A stretch of DNA of 64,000 nt from Clavelina lepadiformis (taxonomy: Eukaryota; Chordata; Ascidiacea; Aplousobranchia; Clavelinidae), in assembly GCF_947623445.1 (NCBI RefSeq), contig NC_135242.1:21080001-21144000 (forward strand), written 5' to 3'. The position numbers and the translations under genes were made by a program. Of the stretch, positions 32,729 to 45,042 are shown piece after piece. A model generated the notes under the pieces. That model saw only the letters and a list, made by a program, of their open reading frames with translations, was not told the DNA's origin and made no database searches. Every line of letters begins with the position of its first letter. Position 1 is the stretch's first letter.

Positions 32729-35700
32729 CTAGTAGTACATTGTGTGTGAATTTTCTTCTAGAGACCATCTCCATTCTTCAGGACATAAATGTTGCTTAGT
32801 TAAGTCCCAACCAACACTTTTAACAGCATCCACAAATTCATCTTCATCTAAAACAATATTATAAATGCACCTTAGTACACCTGATAAAGCAAGCTTATGC
32901 TTGTGAAAGTTCGTGTAGAAAAATTAAAAATAAAGTTAACCCTGTAGAGTAGAGACTGTAGTCTTAGAATCTGTATTTTTTAATATTATAAATGTTTGTA
33001 GAAAAGATACACTGTCAAATAAATCTGACTGTATTTTCAATTCACCTCTTTACAATACTTACTTGCTTGATATGAGGTCATATTCATATGAAGCAGATAG
33101 CTGTGATAGCAAGCTCTAAGAATATCATGTGAAGTCGCATCTTGTGCTAACGCAACGTAAACTCTTCCTGTGTATACAGCACTTAATGTCAAGTATTGGG
33201 TACAAGTATAACTAACTTGATATCTCAACGTTTGTGCTGAATCCAACCTGTTTGCCTGTCGGCCTTGATTAAAAACTTCAAAGGCTTTTTTGACGAAACT
33301 TGGTAGTCGAACTCCACTGAAGTAATTTTCAGATCTTCTATCCGACAACCAAGTTTAAGCCACGAAAAATTAGGCACTAAAATGAATAAATAAGCACATT
33401 TTAGACAATTGTGTAAAAGAAACATAAAGCAAAAGGACCATACGTGACATTATATCTTTATTATCAGATTTTTTTTGTTATTAATACATCAACTACCTAG
33501 CATGTGCCTTAGGTATTAACTTTCATAAATTACATGGTATGTAGGCCTGGAGTTGCTATTTTTATAAATATCCTTAGGCATGTCAATTTGAAACAGTCAT
33601 AAATAGCAAACATCCAACATTTAAGTTATCACGTAACGTAGTTTCTAAACTGAAATACCCGGGCATTTTATAATAAAGAAACAAACTCACCATGAAACAC
33701 CGGTTCAAGTTTATTAGCCTGTGACGGCGTCAATACTCGCCTTCGATTTAATACAAAGGATGCAGCAACATTGAAAAATCGAGTTTTGTTAAAAATATCC
33801 ATTACAACACTGGACACAGCTTTATAGTTTGCATAAATATGAAGCATGGTAAAGAGTATAAATAGGGTCCAAGTCAATGCAAAATGGTCTGCGACAATTG
33901 GGGTTATGATCAGACTAGCCACCAACGCAGCCAGGTTCACAAGCGTTTCCTAGAAATGATAATGTAAAACATAACACAAATAATGTATTTTAAAATATTG
34001 GCAAAGTTTCCATCAAATTACAAATATAAACACAAAAATGCAAAAGTGCAGAGATGCAAAAATCATTATTCAAAAATATACACACACATATACATATAAC
34101 TACTTTTTGTACAATGTATTTATAGTTTTGATTATACTAAACGAAAACCTTAAACAAATATATACGGGGAAGAAGCAATAAATAGGGACAAAAAGCACAG
34201 CACAAGTAACATCATCAACAAACTAACCTGGGAACCGTCCTTTGAAGAAACATCTGCCATATTGTTTCGTCTCGCTTGATGAACGGTAAGTGCTGCCCTG
34301 GTACAACCTCCTGCCACACCTACTAGGGAATAAGCAAGTCCTGAAAAAGAAGGAACACATTAAGTCAAACACCTAAAACTAAGATCTTTATGAATTTGTT
34401 GGACGTCCTACATAGGGCTTTAAAAAACATGTTTAGACCAATCAGAATGCAGCAGGGTTGGTGTTGTTTTCTAGCCTGGGAATTACCCTAGCAGTTGGCG
34501 TGCGTCAATGTCCCAGGTCGCATGCAGAATTAGGCTAAAAATTAGCATGAAAGTAGCTAAAATTGGGTTTTTTAGAACAAAAATTCAAGTGTTTATTTTG
34601 CGCCTCTGTAAAAAAAGTTTGAATCATGGTTTTTTGATGGCATTTTCTGGAATGGTAGTCCAAAGCATACTAAATTAACATGCAAAATTTCAGAGAGCCC
34701 CATGGAGGATTTTTCGAGTAATCTGTCTTTTAGTAAATTCACTGTATAATAAAACAAACAAAGATTTTATGGCATTTTTTGGTGTTTGACGCCACCTGAA
34801 GAGCACTATGAAAGACAAGTTGAATTAAGATCAATTAGGTATGTTAATAAGAAAACTAACAAGGCATGCAGGACTTTCAAATGCCACCTGCTGCGCACAT
34901 GATAGGGGTGAAGTAAGCTTTTGGAAGAACTGGAGCTAGCAGTTCAACGAATGTTGCTCCATCATTTAGAACATCAGCAAACATTCTCCATTGCTTTGCA
35001 TTGCAGTCTAGGCTTGAACTAAGATACACAGGAGTTAATTATTAACAATACTTCATACGTGTTGGAATAACAAGTACTTGATCAAAGTCTAGTACAACTA
35101 ATAAAGCACACGAAACAAAAAGCGGGAAGCAATCATTTTGCAAATTTAAAGAAAAATACGTTAACTTTACCTACCCTTTTGCATAGGCAAAAGCAATTCT
35201 TCCAACCATTCCAGTTCCATCTACAAAATGACAATTTTCGGTTTTTGTTTATTTGCTGCTAGCCTATTAATAATATACAGCAGGAAGTATAGGCATTGGT
35301 AAGTTATCAAACTGTACCTTTTAACAGCCATGTGATGGTGGCACCTGCAACAGTGGCGGTGCTATCACCAACTCCACTACCCTTCAAAACTGCATGGGCG
35401 GCTAAAGTTCGGGTGATACTGCTGCAGAAAGCTTGTAATGTATCCCACACCTGCAATTAATTCAAACATTGCAACACAGAAAATGAATTATGCTAGGAGC
35501 TTAGGTGCATGGATGTACTATAAGTATCTAATTAAATTAGACATAGGTAACTACCTGGTACTGAAGATAATCTTCACTCACACTATCAGGATAACCTTTT
35601 GGAAGAAACACAGCCTATAAAAGTTTGACAATGTAGGGTTGAAAATTTTCCTTTATACACATTTTGAATTGGAAGGCAAGAAAAATTCATCTTTTTCTTG

Positions 35701-35947
35701 GTCATATGCCTAAAACATTGCTAAGAGTGCACTATACAGTAATTATCTTTTACATCTATGCCAAACGTAGTTAAGAAAATTAAATTCAGTATGGCTATAC
35801 CTTGAGAAAGTGTTTAATATTGCGAGGGTGAAAAGTGTTAATTTCAGGCTGTTGTCTTTGCACAATAAAATCGGCTTCATTTCTTCGATATGAATGACCC
35901 TCACTACTTAGAGGTGACCCGTAATATTCACGAATAGCAGAATGCAT
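32729..35947 (-). CDS. RUSF1: RUS1-family (DUF647) membrane protein
   Basis: Ten exons: 35947-35801, 35614-35555, 35450-35318, 35220-35175, 35018-34888, 34340-34228, 33949-33691, 33376-33248, 33167-33063, 32847-32729, total 413 residues (human RUSF1 468). Family blocks are clear: VFLPKGYPDSVSEDYLQYQ, WLLKDGTGMVGRIAFAYAKG, DCNAKQWRMFADVLNDGA and LHIYANYKAVSSVVMD. The C-terminus keeps WRWSLEE. Several hydrophobic stretches in exons 5-7 suggest a multi-pass membrane protein. The animal protein has no established function; plant RUS proteins act in root UV-B sensing and auxin-related traits. Intron 8 is only about 80 bases. An acceptor (TTTTTTTAG) lies 34 bases before the ATG. Confidence 0.93.
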
Positions 35948-36672
35948 TTCTTTGTTATATATCAGATGCTACATAAAGTTCCTAAAAAAATACGAATAAA
36001 TATGTTTACATTTGTAAAGTATTAAAAAGCAGCTAAACTAACAAACAAAGCAGCATCAATTGTACAAGATTTAGCTTAGCCTGTGTTCTTCTACAGTGCA
36101 CCTCAGCCATCATGTACAAAAGCAGTTACCAGATAGAAAATAATTTTTGATATCAACAGCAACTGTTACCAAGCAACAACGTTTCTTTAATTTCTAACTT
36201 GAGGCAAAAACAACTAGCATATATATAATAATGAATCAATGATGTTTATATCTCATAGCAGTAGTAAGACATCCATTGTACAACAAAATACGAAAATTTA
36301 AATTTAAAGATATTACAATAACAAAAGTATATAAATAATAAGCAACATAGGTAATGAAAAGCCAACAGCTTCACTGCTTGAGAAGTGTCTGGAATTTAGT
36401 ATACTTTATGAAAACTTCATGGTAAACATATACATAAAAAGCATAGGTTTGAAATGTTAACGAAGTAAGATATGTGGAATTATTTAAATGCAATGATCCC
36501 TCTAAGTTGAGCAGATGTTAGCAAACCTCACGCAAGAATGATATATTAACCCCCTCCCCCGCACACATTTCAATCACTACTGAAAAATTAGTTTAAACTT
36601 ATAATATCTCGCCATTACTGCTACCTAAAAAATGTACACTAAAGCATCATATGACCGCCAGTATTTAAAACC
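35948..36672. other. Intergenic, RUSF1 to TBCCD1
   Basis: About 0.7 kb with no gene or repeat I can support. A pyrimidine-rich stretch lies near 36543-36561. It should hold the TBCCD1 3' end and the RUSF1 promoter. Confidence 0.5.
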
Positions 36673-38448
36673 TTACTTCCGTAAATCGTCTATCTGTCTT
36701 TGGTTACCCGACTCTGTCAGCCACTGTTTAAACTTTTCCTCCACAAGTTGTTGGAAGGAATTACGTTCTTCTTTAGTCATTTGTGACTCTTTGACAGCTT
36801 TTTTCCAACGTTCAGTTGCTCTTTGCTTTGCTTTTACCGCTTGTGAATATTCTTCAGGCAAACCTCCAGGTATTTCAGACGTGGTAACGCCATTGATCAT
36901 GGTTTCACTTATTTGGAATGGAATAGAAAACATGTAAAATTCTGCTGGGGTCATGATGCGATAAAACTTTCCTTTTTCAGCAGCTAAAGGTGCATCTCCG
37001 ACAGCAGAATATCTTGGAGAACGTGGTTGCACAACATCGCTTAGTCTTGAATGATTGTGAGAAAGATTATGCACATTACTGATACAAATTGGATTTTTCC
37101 ATTGGTCTATTTGTGGAGAAATTGGCAGGCCAACCTGGGCAAGGTGTATCTCTAAATTGGAATAGAAGGTATTGTATGGTGCTAACACTATCGAAGCTTC
37201 TACATCATCAGTAGACATGCCATCGCTTAAAATAATCGGCTGAGTTGGAGTGGCAATATGTAGGGTAATACCAGTACAATTAGCAACAGTTATTGACTGA
37301 CATGGAGCAATCAGAAGAATGTCTTGGCAATTTACAAGCTTTATGCAGGTCGATACTGGTCCCAGTACAATTGTCATTCGATTACACTTTTCAATGGTAG
37401 CACATTTAAGTGGAGACAGCAGATAAAAACAAGACCTTTGACATCGATGAAGCTTTACATAGCTACCAGAAAGAAATGCAGACTGTCTAGCAATAGTTTG
37501 ATTGGAACATTGCGTAAAAAACACAAGCTTGTGACCAGTTGGCGCAGAGGATGAATTGGCAATGATTCTAGCCTTTCTACGAGCAGTTTCACTACTCGAT
37601 GCTGGGGAATTCCACTTTAATCTTGTCCCGGATGTTATACAAGATGTTAGCCCAAATGGATTATCCGTTAAATTAGCTTGAATCCAACGCTCAAGCGTCT
37701 GAGCTGTAAAAGTCCCAGCTGAACGACTGTATCCTGCTTTTCCTTGTAGTCTATGCCTAGTGGCTATATCATACACAGAAAGAACATTGGTTTGTTTCAT
37801 GATCCTCCCTTTAATGACATATCCTAGAGCCTTTACCACATCAACAGACAAATTTGAATCCTGGTTAGACATCTCTTGTGATTTAAAATCATCAGATAAT
37901 AATTCAAATATTTGGTAGATATGAGAGACAACAAACTGAATGTGTTTATGTTCATCAAGCATGTTTGCTGTGGCTTCAGATTTATTCTGATGACTCGGAG
38001 ATTCAATGCACGACCTTGGGCTTGCTCCAGGCCACTCTTCCCCGACTAACGATCTTCTCAGTGACACTTTATTAGCTTGCTGCAAGTACAGAAAAAAAAC
38101 AAACTCAAGAGTGGGTACCTGCATACAACTTCTGTATGACTTGGCATCCCCAGATTCAAGCATTTGATGCTGAAGCTCAGCGTGTTCAAGGCGTTCATTT
38201 GCAGTAAAATCATGCAGCGTGTAAAACATCTGGAAATAGGTCCAGGCTAAATCTTCTTTCATCAACATTTTGTTAACAGCCATATGTTTCCAAACAGTCC
38301 AACTCAAAGAAGGATAACCGCCATCTTTACCTTTGTTTTTCGCATATGCCACTACCTTCTTCAGATATGGCAACGTTAGCTTTGGATGAGCATACACAAT
38401 TCCATAATAAAAAATGTCCGGATGTAGCCATAGCTCCACTTCTGACAT
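36673..38448 (-). CDS. TBCCD1: TBCC domain-containing protein 1, intronless coding region
   Basis: 591 residues in one frame (human TBCCD1 557). The N-terminal family block is clear (VELWLHPDIFYYGIVYAHPK, SLSWTVWKHMAVNKM, LAWTYFQMFYTLHDF). Residues about 300-410 form the TBCC/C-CAP beta-helix with short turns (LHRCQRSCFYLL, IEKCNRMTIVLGP, LVNCQDILLIAPCQSITVAN). TBCCD1 relates to tubulin cofactor C and RP2, is needed for centrosome positioning and Golgi organisation, and lacks the arginine finger of TBCC in other species; I could not confirm that point here. A middle stretch (about 150-190) is low in conservation. The acceptor TAATAACAG ends 6 bases before the ATG. Confidence 0.95.
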   Translation of the reverse strand: MSEVELWLHPDIFYYGIVYAHPKLTLPYLKKVVAYAKNKGKDGGYPSLSWTVWKHMAVNKMLMKEDLAWTYFQMFYTLHDFTANERLEHAELQHQMLESGDAKSYRSCMQVPTLEFVFFLYLQQANKVSLRRSLVGEEWPGASPRSCIESPSHQNKSEATANMLDEHKHIQFVVSHIYQIFELLSDDFKSQEMSNQDSNLSVDVVKALGYVIKGRIMKQTNVLSVYDIATRHRLQGKAGYSRSAGTFTAQTLERWIQANLTDNPFGLTSCITSGTRLKWNSPASSSETARRKARIIANSSSAPTGHKLVFFTQCSNQTIARQSAFLSGSYVKLHRCQRSCFYLLSPLKCATIEKCNRMTIVLGPVSTCIKLVNCQDILLIAPCQSITVANCTGITLHIATPTQPIILSDGMSTDDVEASIVLAPYNTFYSNLEIHLAQVGLPISPQIDQWKNPICISNVHNLSHNHSRLSDVVQPRSPRYSAVGDAPLAAEKGKFYRIMTPAEFYMFSIPFQISETMINGVTTSEIPGGLPEEYSQAVKAKQRATERWKKAVKESQMTKEERNSFQQLVEEKFKQWLTESGNQRQIDDLRK

Positions 38449-38454
38449 TTTTCA

Positions 38455-39828
38455 CTGTTATTATCAGAATACTTTTGAAAATCTTAACATTTCTCTAATA
38501 ATGTTGAATAAAAGATCACCATATAATTATATATATATATATGTTTATATCATTAAGCAGATTTGGCTGACTTAAGGATTGCCATACCTAACCATACTGC
38601 AACCATAAACTTATACGCCATTGCTTCACACACTGTCTGGCGTCTGCACACTGGATCGTCATTTCTTAGACAGGCAACAGCTTGCGTTACCAGTTTTGTC
38701 TGTAGGCTATACTGAAAACGATGGCCGCAGGTCAGCGAATGAGCGGGCCAGATTGAAAAGTTTGGCAGTTTTCGACGAAAACTCGTGCGTGCAAAAACGT
38801 TAATTTTGACGTGATAGCGGGCACCAAAGCCTCAATTTTTTGTTTGTTTATTATAAATTGGCGTTCCACACTTTCCACTATGGTGAGCAGGCAATCGCAC
38901 AGGGACATACATCAGATACAGTACATGTTTGTTTATTTTCATCGCCACATAGGTTGTCTTGTGACTAGTTATGCACCTGGCGTGTATTCAAACAGGGTCG
39001 TTGGTCTCGCTTGGACGGCATTTCGGAATATAACGGAGAACTGTACCGGATGAAAGGAATCAATTTGAAATATGGGTTTGGAAAGTTGTAACCTTTTACT
39101 TAATACATGAAAAAACTAAAGGATTTGAACTTAGGTTATGAAGCCAACGAGTATACGATGAAATAAAAAGAGTGCTTGCCTGTGACAACGAGGGTATAAA
39201 CTATAGTCACCAAAGTGAAAAGTTTGAAAACTGGTTAACTTACAGTACAAAGGCTCTTGGGCCTCATATTTTCGATTGTATTATAAGCTTTGTAGGTCGG
39301 ACATCTTTAGCATATAGTTGATGCCACCTGCGATCTCGCTTCTCGACATATTCATTGTGCAGACAATTGGGAATGCATGCAGCGAGACTGGCTGACCATC
39401 GCGTGAGTTACTTGCGATTTTGTTTTGCGACTGCTTTGCCGTGAGGCGTCATGGCTGTCTCCGAATTAATCTGGTTGTTATATATGGTTTTTCTGAAAAG
39501 TGAAATTTTCTTGAAAAATATTCGATTTATCCTAAAGCTCCATTTGTTTCCGTCGCAACTGTCATAACGTGACTCGAGAAATGTTGGACTCCGAATGAAA
39601 TCAATATAAGTCATTTTGGACGTTTGACTCAATTCAAGTCAAGTCATCAGAAAATGTGACTCAGGTCATTACACTAATGATTTTAAGTCTATAAAATGAA
39701 GAACAAGTAATCAAATATAGAGTAACTGAAGTTTTTTGGAAAGCAACGATTTTAAAGTACAAATATTTACTTGAAATTTGACCACTGTTTAATAGCAAAT
39801 AAAAAGACAACTGCAAAATTCAAAACTG
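38455..39828. other. Intergenic, TBCCD1 to PUS1
   Basis: About 1.4 kb. It holds the TBCCD1 upstream region, a (TA)n tract near 38530, one copy of a dispersed repeat (38690-38905) and otherwise unremarkable AT-rich DNA. No gene supported. Confidence 0.5.
38690..38905 (+). repeat. Dispersed repeat upstream of TBCCD1
   Basis: Shares GGCAGTTTTCGAC, GTGCGTGCAAA and TTTAACGTGAT-type blocks, then TTATTATAAAT and CCACACTTTCCA.TATGG, with 43610-43985 in the same order and orientation. The second copy has about 200 extra bases in the middle. Nature unknown. Confidence 0.6.
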
Positions 39829-42800
39829 CTAGCTCTCTTCATTAACATCAATAATATCGTTTCTTGCTTTTTTCTCAGCGGGTTCAACAATTTTTGAAAA
39901 GCTTGTGTCTTCTTTTTGATCATTTTTTCTTTTCAAGTCTGTGTGGGTCTGTTTCAAATTAGTATTCGAAAAGTCATCATTTGCATCAAAGTCCTGATTA
40001 TCCAATTTCTCCTGAGCGCTTGCATCTACATCACCGTTGCTTTCCAATGCATTCTTTTTCTAAAATATAAACACCATCAACAACAACTATTTTAGGCTAA
40101 CACCACATTGCCATTGCAGGATTGGAAACTATATATACAGTGTACAAGCATGTGCCTGTGAAGAACGTTTCATTCTTCTGTACGTCATAATTAATTACAT
40201 TATGTGGTCAAAAGTTTGCTTTGGATTTTCCTATCATACAACTTCCTTTGTTATTAACAAAGTAACCTCACCTCGTTCATTTTCTTCCAGTCTTCACGCG
40301 CCCGCTCCCCAGTGAAGTCATGACAGGAGAGAGTAGGAAGCCACTCCATCATGCCTTCTTCCTCAACCTCACTTCTGCATGATAAAAAACACATCACATG
40401 ACTTGAACACAAAAGGTATTACAGAAAAGCAATCAATCTGTTCATAAAATGGTCAGAATTTTATAGCAATTTAACAATACTGGTAAGAATCCATGCTTAC
40501 ATACAAATATATATAGGGCAATATCCTTGTTTGTCTGAATTGTTCTACTTCACTTTCCACTTCTGAAAAATCAATGCCACCATGCAGATGGCTGAATTTC
40601 TTGTTGTAAGTATCGTAATGGACTCTTTCCAACACTAACCCTAAGAGAAAACATATTTTTCCAATTGTAAACCTGTTGCACAAGATGTATCATATCAAGA
40701 AATGACTAACTTCAGTTGGTAATTAATTTACCAGTTCCAGGAGCTTTGGGAATGTCAACAAGGGGTTCAGAAAACGCCATGTTAAAGTAATGTTCTTCAG
40801 CATGATCGCCCACTATTGCTATCATAAGTCCAACCATTTTCCTTATTTGGTGGATCATAAAACTTTGTCCCTAAATAAATACAACAGATATTTGAATGGA
40901 AGTTGCAAATGTAGGATAATGCTAAATATTTTATCGGTAGGATAACAAACTTTTCATTTAATTTTACACAAACAACACCTTCAATTTCAAAGTCATAAAC
41001 TCAATGTCATGCTGCAAAAATGGGGTCTCATGTTCAAATTCCATGATATACCGGTGGGCACTCATATCACCCATCCTCTTTCCAGAAGTAAAATTATGAT
41101 AAGAATGAGTTCCTTTGTAACGATACAGGAATGACTGAATGCTCTTTAACTTTTCTGGTAGACAGATATGGATTAACGCCCAATAAGCAATTATTTATTC
41201 ATAACAAACAATTATGTTACGAGCAAAACCTGAAAACTATGCAATCACGATTATGTAGTTTGCTGGCTTAGCAAAATGTAGAGACAACATTCTCTGCAGT
41301 AATTATCAGTGACTAATGAAATTTGAAGATTTGAAGGTTTTTAACTGCCATTTAATTATTTTTTGAAAAACAAAGCGAATTGTTTAGCGATGGTGTCATG
41401 CTATATAAGCCAAATTGGACAATGTATTTTCATTTGTTATATTTTTCTTTTCTATGAAACTTCAATCTTTTGTTGACGTACACATATTAAGAATTTGTTT
41501 GAGTTTATCTAGACTACATAATTGTGTTCACACAAATCTAAATAAATATTCCCACAGCACATCCCTACAGTGTTGCTACTGACCAGTAGCAGTATAATAC
41601 AACTAATGATTCTGAACGAATGTAATACTTTACATATAACAAAATATGTACAATTGTACATCTTATACCTGGTGATATTCTGTATTGAGGTTTTTCTTCA
41701 TCTGAGCTGGCAAAGGCATAAGTTGGCAGTGTATAAGAATATGTTCGAGCACCAGCCCAATATTGTGCGCTAAATCCTTGTGTTGTTCTTTTTACCCCTA
41801 AATAAAAAAGATTAATACTTATAACTATGAAAAATTTCAAACTAAGTGCTAAAGCAAAATGTTTTAAATATTTCTTGTAGATTAATCCTACCAAGAACTC
41901 TTATATCATGTGGTAGTTTTTCGTTGATTAATTCAGCGGCATTTTCATGGAAGACCATTTTCAGTGATACAACCTGTCCACATGTAGATACTCCCTAGAA
42001 AACAAGACATGCAACAACAAAAAACGTTGCACTTAAGAAAAAATACATTCCAATGACAGGTTTGTATAAGCTGGCAGAAACTAACCTTATCTGTTCGAGA
42101 AGCAACTTTATAAGACATTTTATTTGGGTGATCCCAACAATTTTCAGGAACAAGTTTAGCATCAACCAACGCACGTATCAGTGATCCTTCAATAGTTTTT
42201 CTTTCTCTGTCTCCTCTGTTCATTGCCATTCCAAAATAATTTTCACCACAATATGCCAACAAAAGGGCTACCTAAAGCAAAAACATAAAAAAAATTTAGG
42301 CATGGTATTTGATGTAAAGTGTAATGCTTCCGATATAGAAATATCATTTATAATACAAAATTTGCAATAGTAATTGATAGCAAACTGGAAAGTATGGCAC
42401 TTTTTGATAAAAAATCATACACGTATTTACAAGGCTTTGGAGCGATGGTGTGCTCTGCCTTCATTTCTCTACCATTCTCTGTTTATTTTTTGCCCTTTAA
42501 GCCAAAGCGTAAACGAACAAGCTTGTCTTGTTTACTCATTAATAATAAACGCATGTTTGCAAAACATAGCATACATGTTGATAACTGTCAAGGATTCATA
42601 CGCCACACTTTCCGCTATAGGCGATGTATATAAATTACACGTAGACTTACCTTTCGTTTTGGTCCAGGCAATAAACCATGCTTAGATTCAGACTTGTCTT
42701 GTTCATCTTTTTCTGATAATTTCAAAAAACAATCTTGTGTTTACGATATTATTATATACCAATACAGTAGAATCAGAATTGTACGTGATTGGTGTTTCAA

Positions 42801-42874
42801 ATTAAAACATTCCACAATATACACGTTTATAGTTCATATATACCTGTTTCATTTTGCAGAGGTATGTTATCCAT
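39829..42874 (-). CDS. PUS1: tRNA pseudouridine synthase PUS1
   Basis: Ten exons: 42874-42844, 42712-42651, 42271-42086, 41994-41892, 41797-41669, 41154-40979, 40870-40732, 40640-40505, 40374-40272, 40059-39829, giving 338 residues (human 427, including a mitochondrial presequence). It converts uridine to pseudouridine in tRNAs of nucleus and mitochondrion. Visible TruA-family blocks: LLAYCGENYFGMAMN, the catalytic Asp in ASRTDKGV, HNFTSGKRMGD and QSFMIHQIRKMVGLMIAIVG. The C-terminus is acidic and lysine-rich (AEKKARND). For exon 8 the GTATGT donor is used, because the GTAAGC four bases later would put a stop in exon 9. The short N-terminus (MDNIPLQNETEK) shows no obvious mitochondrial signal; an alternative first exon is possible. 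The acceptor GGTTTTAG ends 10 bases before the ATG. Confidence 0.94.
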
Positions 42875-43219
42875 TTTTTGATGACTAAAACCACTAGTTG
42901 AAAAATTAGCTTCAGCAAAAATGCACCGATGTAAGCAAAGGTATTTGTTTATAGAGAAGCCCCTCTTTCTTAATGATAATTTAGGCTTCGATAATAATAC
43001 AGAAAGAATTTTAACAAGCTGCATATGCTGGTACGCTCATGAAACTAACACATTAACAGCAATTCAACTTGCTGTTTATTCTATACCGTTTAGCACATTG
43101 CCATATAGGCCTATATCTGCAAACAATCTACAATGCATGCAAAAAAAATATTTCCCAGCTAGAATTCCGTGAAAATGACACTATAAAGGCTGTCAGTGTC
43201 AACAGACCTTTTCAGAGTT

Positions 43220-43233
43220 ATGGCCGCCATTTT
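43220..43233 (-). promoter_or_regulatory. YY1-like site upstream of PUS1
   Basis: On the - strand the sequence reads AAAATGGCGGCCAT, a close match to the YY1 core common just downstream of metazoan start sites of housekeeping genes. It lies about 350 bases before the PUS1 ATG, facing the gene. Motif match only. Confidence 0.35.
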
Positions 43234-43609
43234 TTTGGGTGGCAAAATTTTTTCGAACGCCTATACTTAACAATGAAAATTGTTAACCAGCATAGATTTT
43301 TTTTTTAAATTTAAGCGTTTTGGGTGTCGGATTTTAAGGATTTTGCTCGGGTGAGTAGCATATGAATTCCTTTACATGATAAATAAGAAATATTGTAAAC
43401 ATGTTGATTATTTCCTATTTTACAGCGGTTTGTAACCTACGCAACGGGATTGTTTAGTATGATATCTAGATACGTGCTGGTCAGCAAAACATGGGACGTA
43501 AATGTGTAAAAGTGGTGCGTGGTATCTGCAGTGCGTGTGAATGTAGTAATCCAATTTATATTTACTTCTGGTTGATTAAATTATCGTTAACGTTGCTTGA
43601 CACACAAAG

Positions 43610-43985
43610 CAAGAGTAACCTATGTAACGTGCCACAGATAACAAACCTGCCTGACTGCAAAGTATGGCAGTTTTCGACAAGAAATTGTGCGTGCAAACAC
43701 CCAAATTTTAACGTGATGGCCCAATATGGAATGTAAGACTGGTGTGCACCAGTAGGCAACAAAAGATGTGCACCAGATATCCCTGTTTGGGAATTAGTTA
43801 TCTTACAAAGTAGCTTTTTTGACCCATTTTGTGCACCAGTGTGTGCATATTTGTCCAGTACACAACGTTCTCTTTACATACGGAGTGATGGGATGCACTA
43901 AATCCTCTATTCTTTGTTAATTTATTATAAATCTGCATGATCAATGATGAACCTCGTGCGTCAGGTGCCACACTTTCCATTATGG
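43610..43985 (+). repeat. Dispersed repeat upstream of PUS1
   Basis: Partner of 38690-38905, with a mid-section of about 200 bases (GTGTGCACCAG repeated in both directions) not present in the other copy. Confidence 0.55.
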
Positions 43986-44628
43986 CAAACTCGTACGTAT
44001 TTTACGGTGCATGCTCTGCTGACCACATATCCAAACGTCATATCAAACAAAACAAATCCAGTACGTAGGATTCAAATCGCTGTAAAATAAAAACTTGGCA
44101 ACATATTTTCAATGTTATTTTTAATCGTGTATGTATGTATGTATGTACATGGATTCATACCTGCTACACACCTGCATGAGCGAAATTTTTACCATCTCTT
44201 GCTCAGAACGCTTGTAATTTAAAAAGCGGCAGGTCCAGGGTACAACTACGTTATGCATTATTATACTAGAAACCTACTTCCCAAGTTATGATGTCATTTG
44301 GTTGTGCACTTCTTCACTAGACCCAAACAATGAAAGTGGGTCCACACTGCACAATTCCCATTGTTAAGTACAGATATAGGGGATCAAAGAAATCTTGCCA
44401 CGCAAAAAAAATGACGGCGATAATTCAAAAAGGGTTTGTATTTCACCAGAAAAAATCGTAGGCCCAACGTTCGAAGATAGTTTTCAGCACAGTTTCTCGT
44501 TTCTAACTTACATTTTGTAACATGTAGGGCTAGCCTGGGATAGCAACCTATAACTTCTTTCTAATTTACATCTAAACCCCGAGTAGCTACAATCAATTTC
44601 TCGCATATCAATTTTCTAATCTAACTAC
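43986..44628. other. Intergenic, no gene
   Basis: Contains a short (TATG)n-type run near 44130-44148 and a block at 44280-44335 (TTGTGCACTTCTTCACTAGACCC) that recurs inverted near 48550-48575. Nothing coding. Confidence 0.4.
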
Positions 44629-45042
44629 TAGGGATGGGCCGATATGAACCCAAACCCGAATAGATTCGCCGAATATCGCCTTTATGGAAGATTCGGGCGA
44701 ACACGAATACCAACAATGGCAAACCGGAATACAATATTACTTATAAATTTACTGACTTATGTTAAAAATGATGATCTAATTTTCCGACAAAGCTAAACTA
44801 GAATCAGCAGTACTTACAATGAAGGTCGTTTTCCTAACGAATTTGCTTTTTTAATCGTTTTTTAAACACTATTTTGAGATTTGTTTTTCGATTTCATCAT
44901 GTTACAAGCAAGACTTGACAACTTTTGGATAAAATTATTTTGTTTGGTTCTAATACGAATAGATTCGGGATTCGTTCGTGTCGACCTTCATGATATTCGG
45001 GTTCGCACGAACCCGAATAATCTTCCTCACGGCACATCCCTA
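44629..45042. mobile_element. hAT MITE with ATTCGGG-rich ends
   Basis: Begins TAGGGATGGGCCGAT and ends GGCACATCCCTA; terminal match about 9-10 bases. Flanked by a perfect 8-bp duplication CTAACTAC (44621-44628 and 45043-45050). Just inside both ends lie complementary CGAACCCGAA/ATTCGGGTTCG blocks that could form a hairpin. No transposase. Confidence 0.85.

Noticed and set aside
33037-33348. Single 103-codon RUSF1 exon
   Set aside because: Its upstream half is out of frame with exon 7. A short GT-AG intron (33247-33168) restores phase and keeps both family-like segments, so two exons are annotated.
25842-42874. Classic tight operon of PUS1-TBCCD1-RUSF1-PEX1-ASPHD2
   Set aside because: All genes are codirectional, but gaps of 0.7-1.4 kb exceed those of typical tunicate operons; acceptors before the ATGs are compatible with trans-splicing of separate transcripts.
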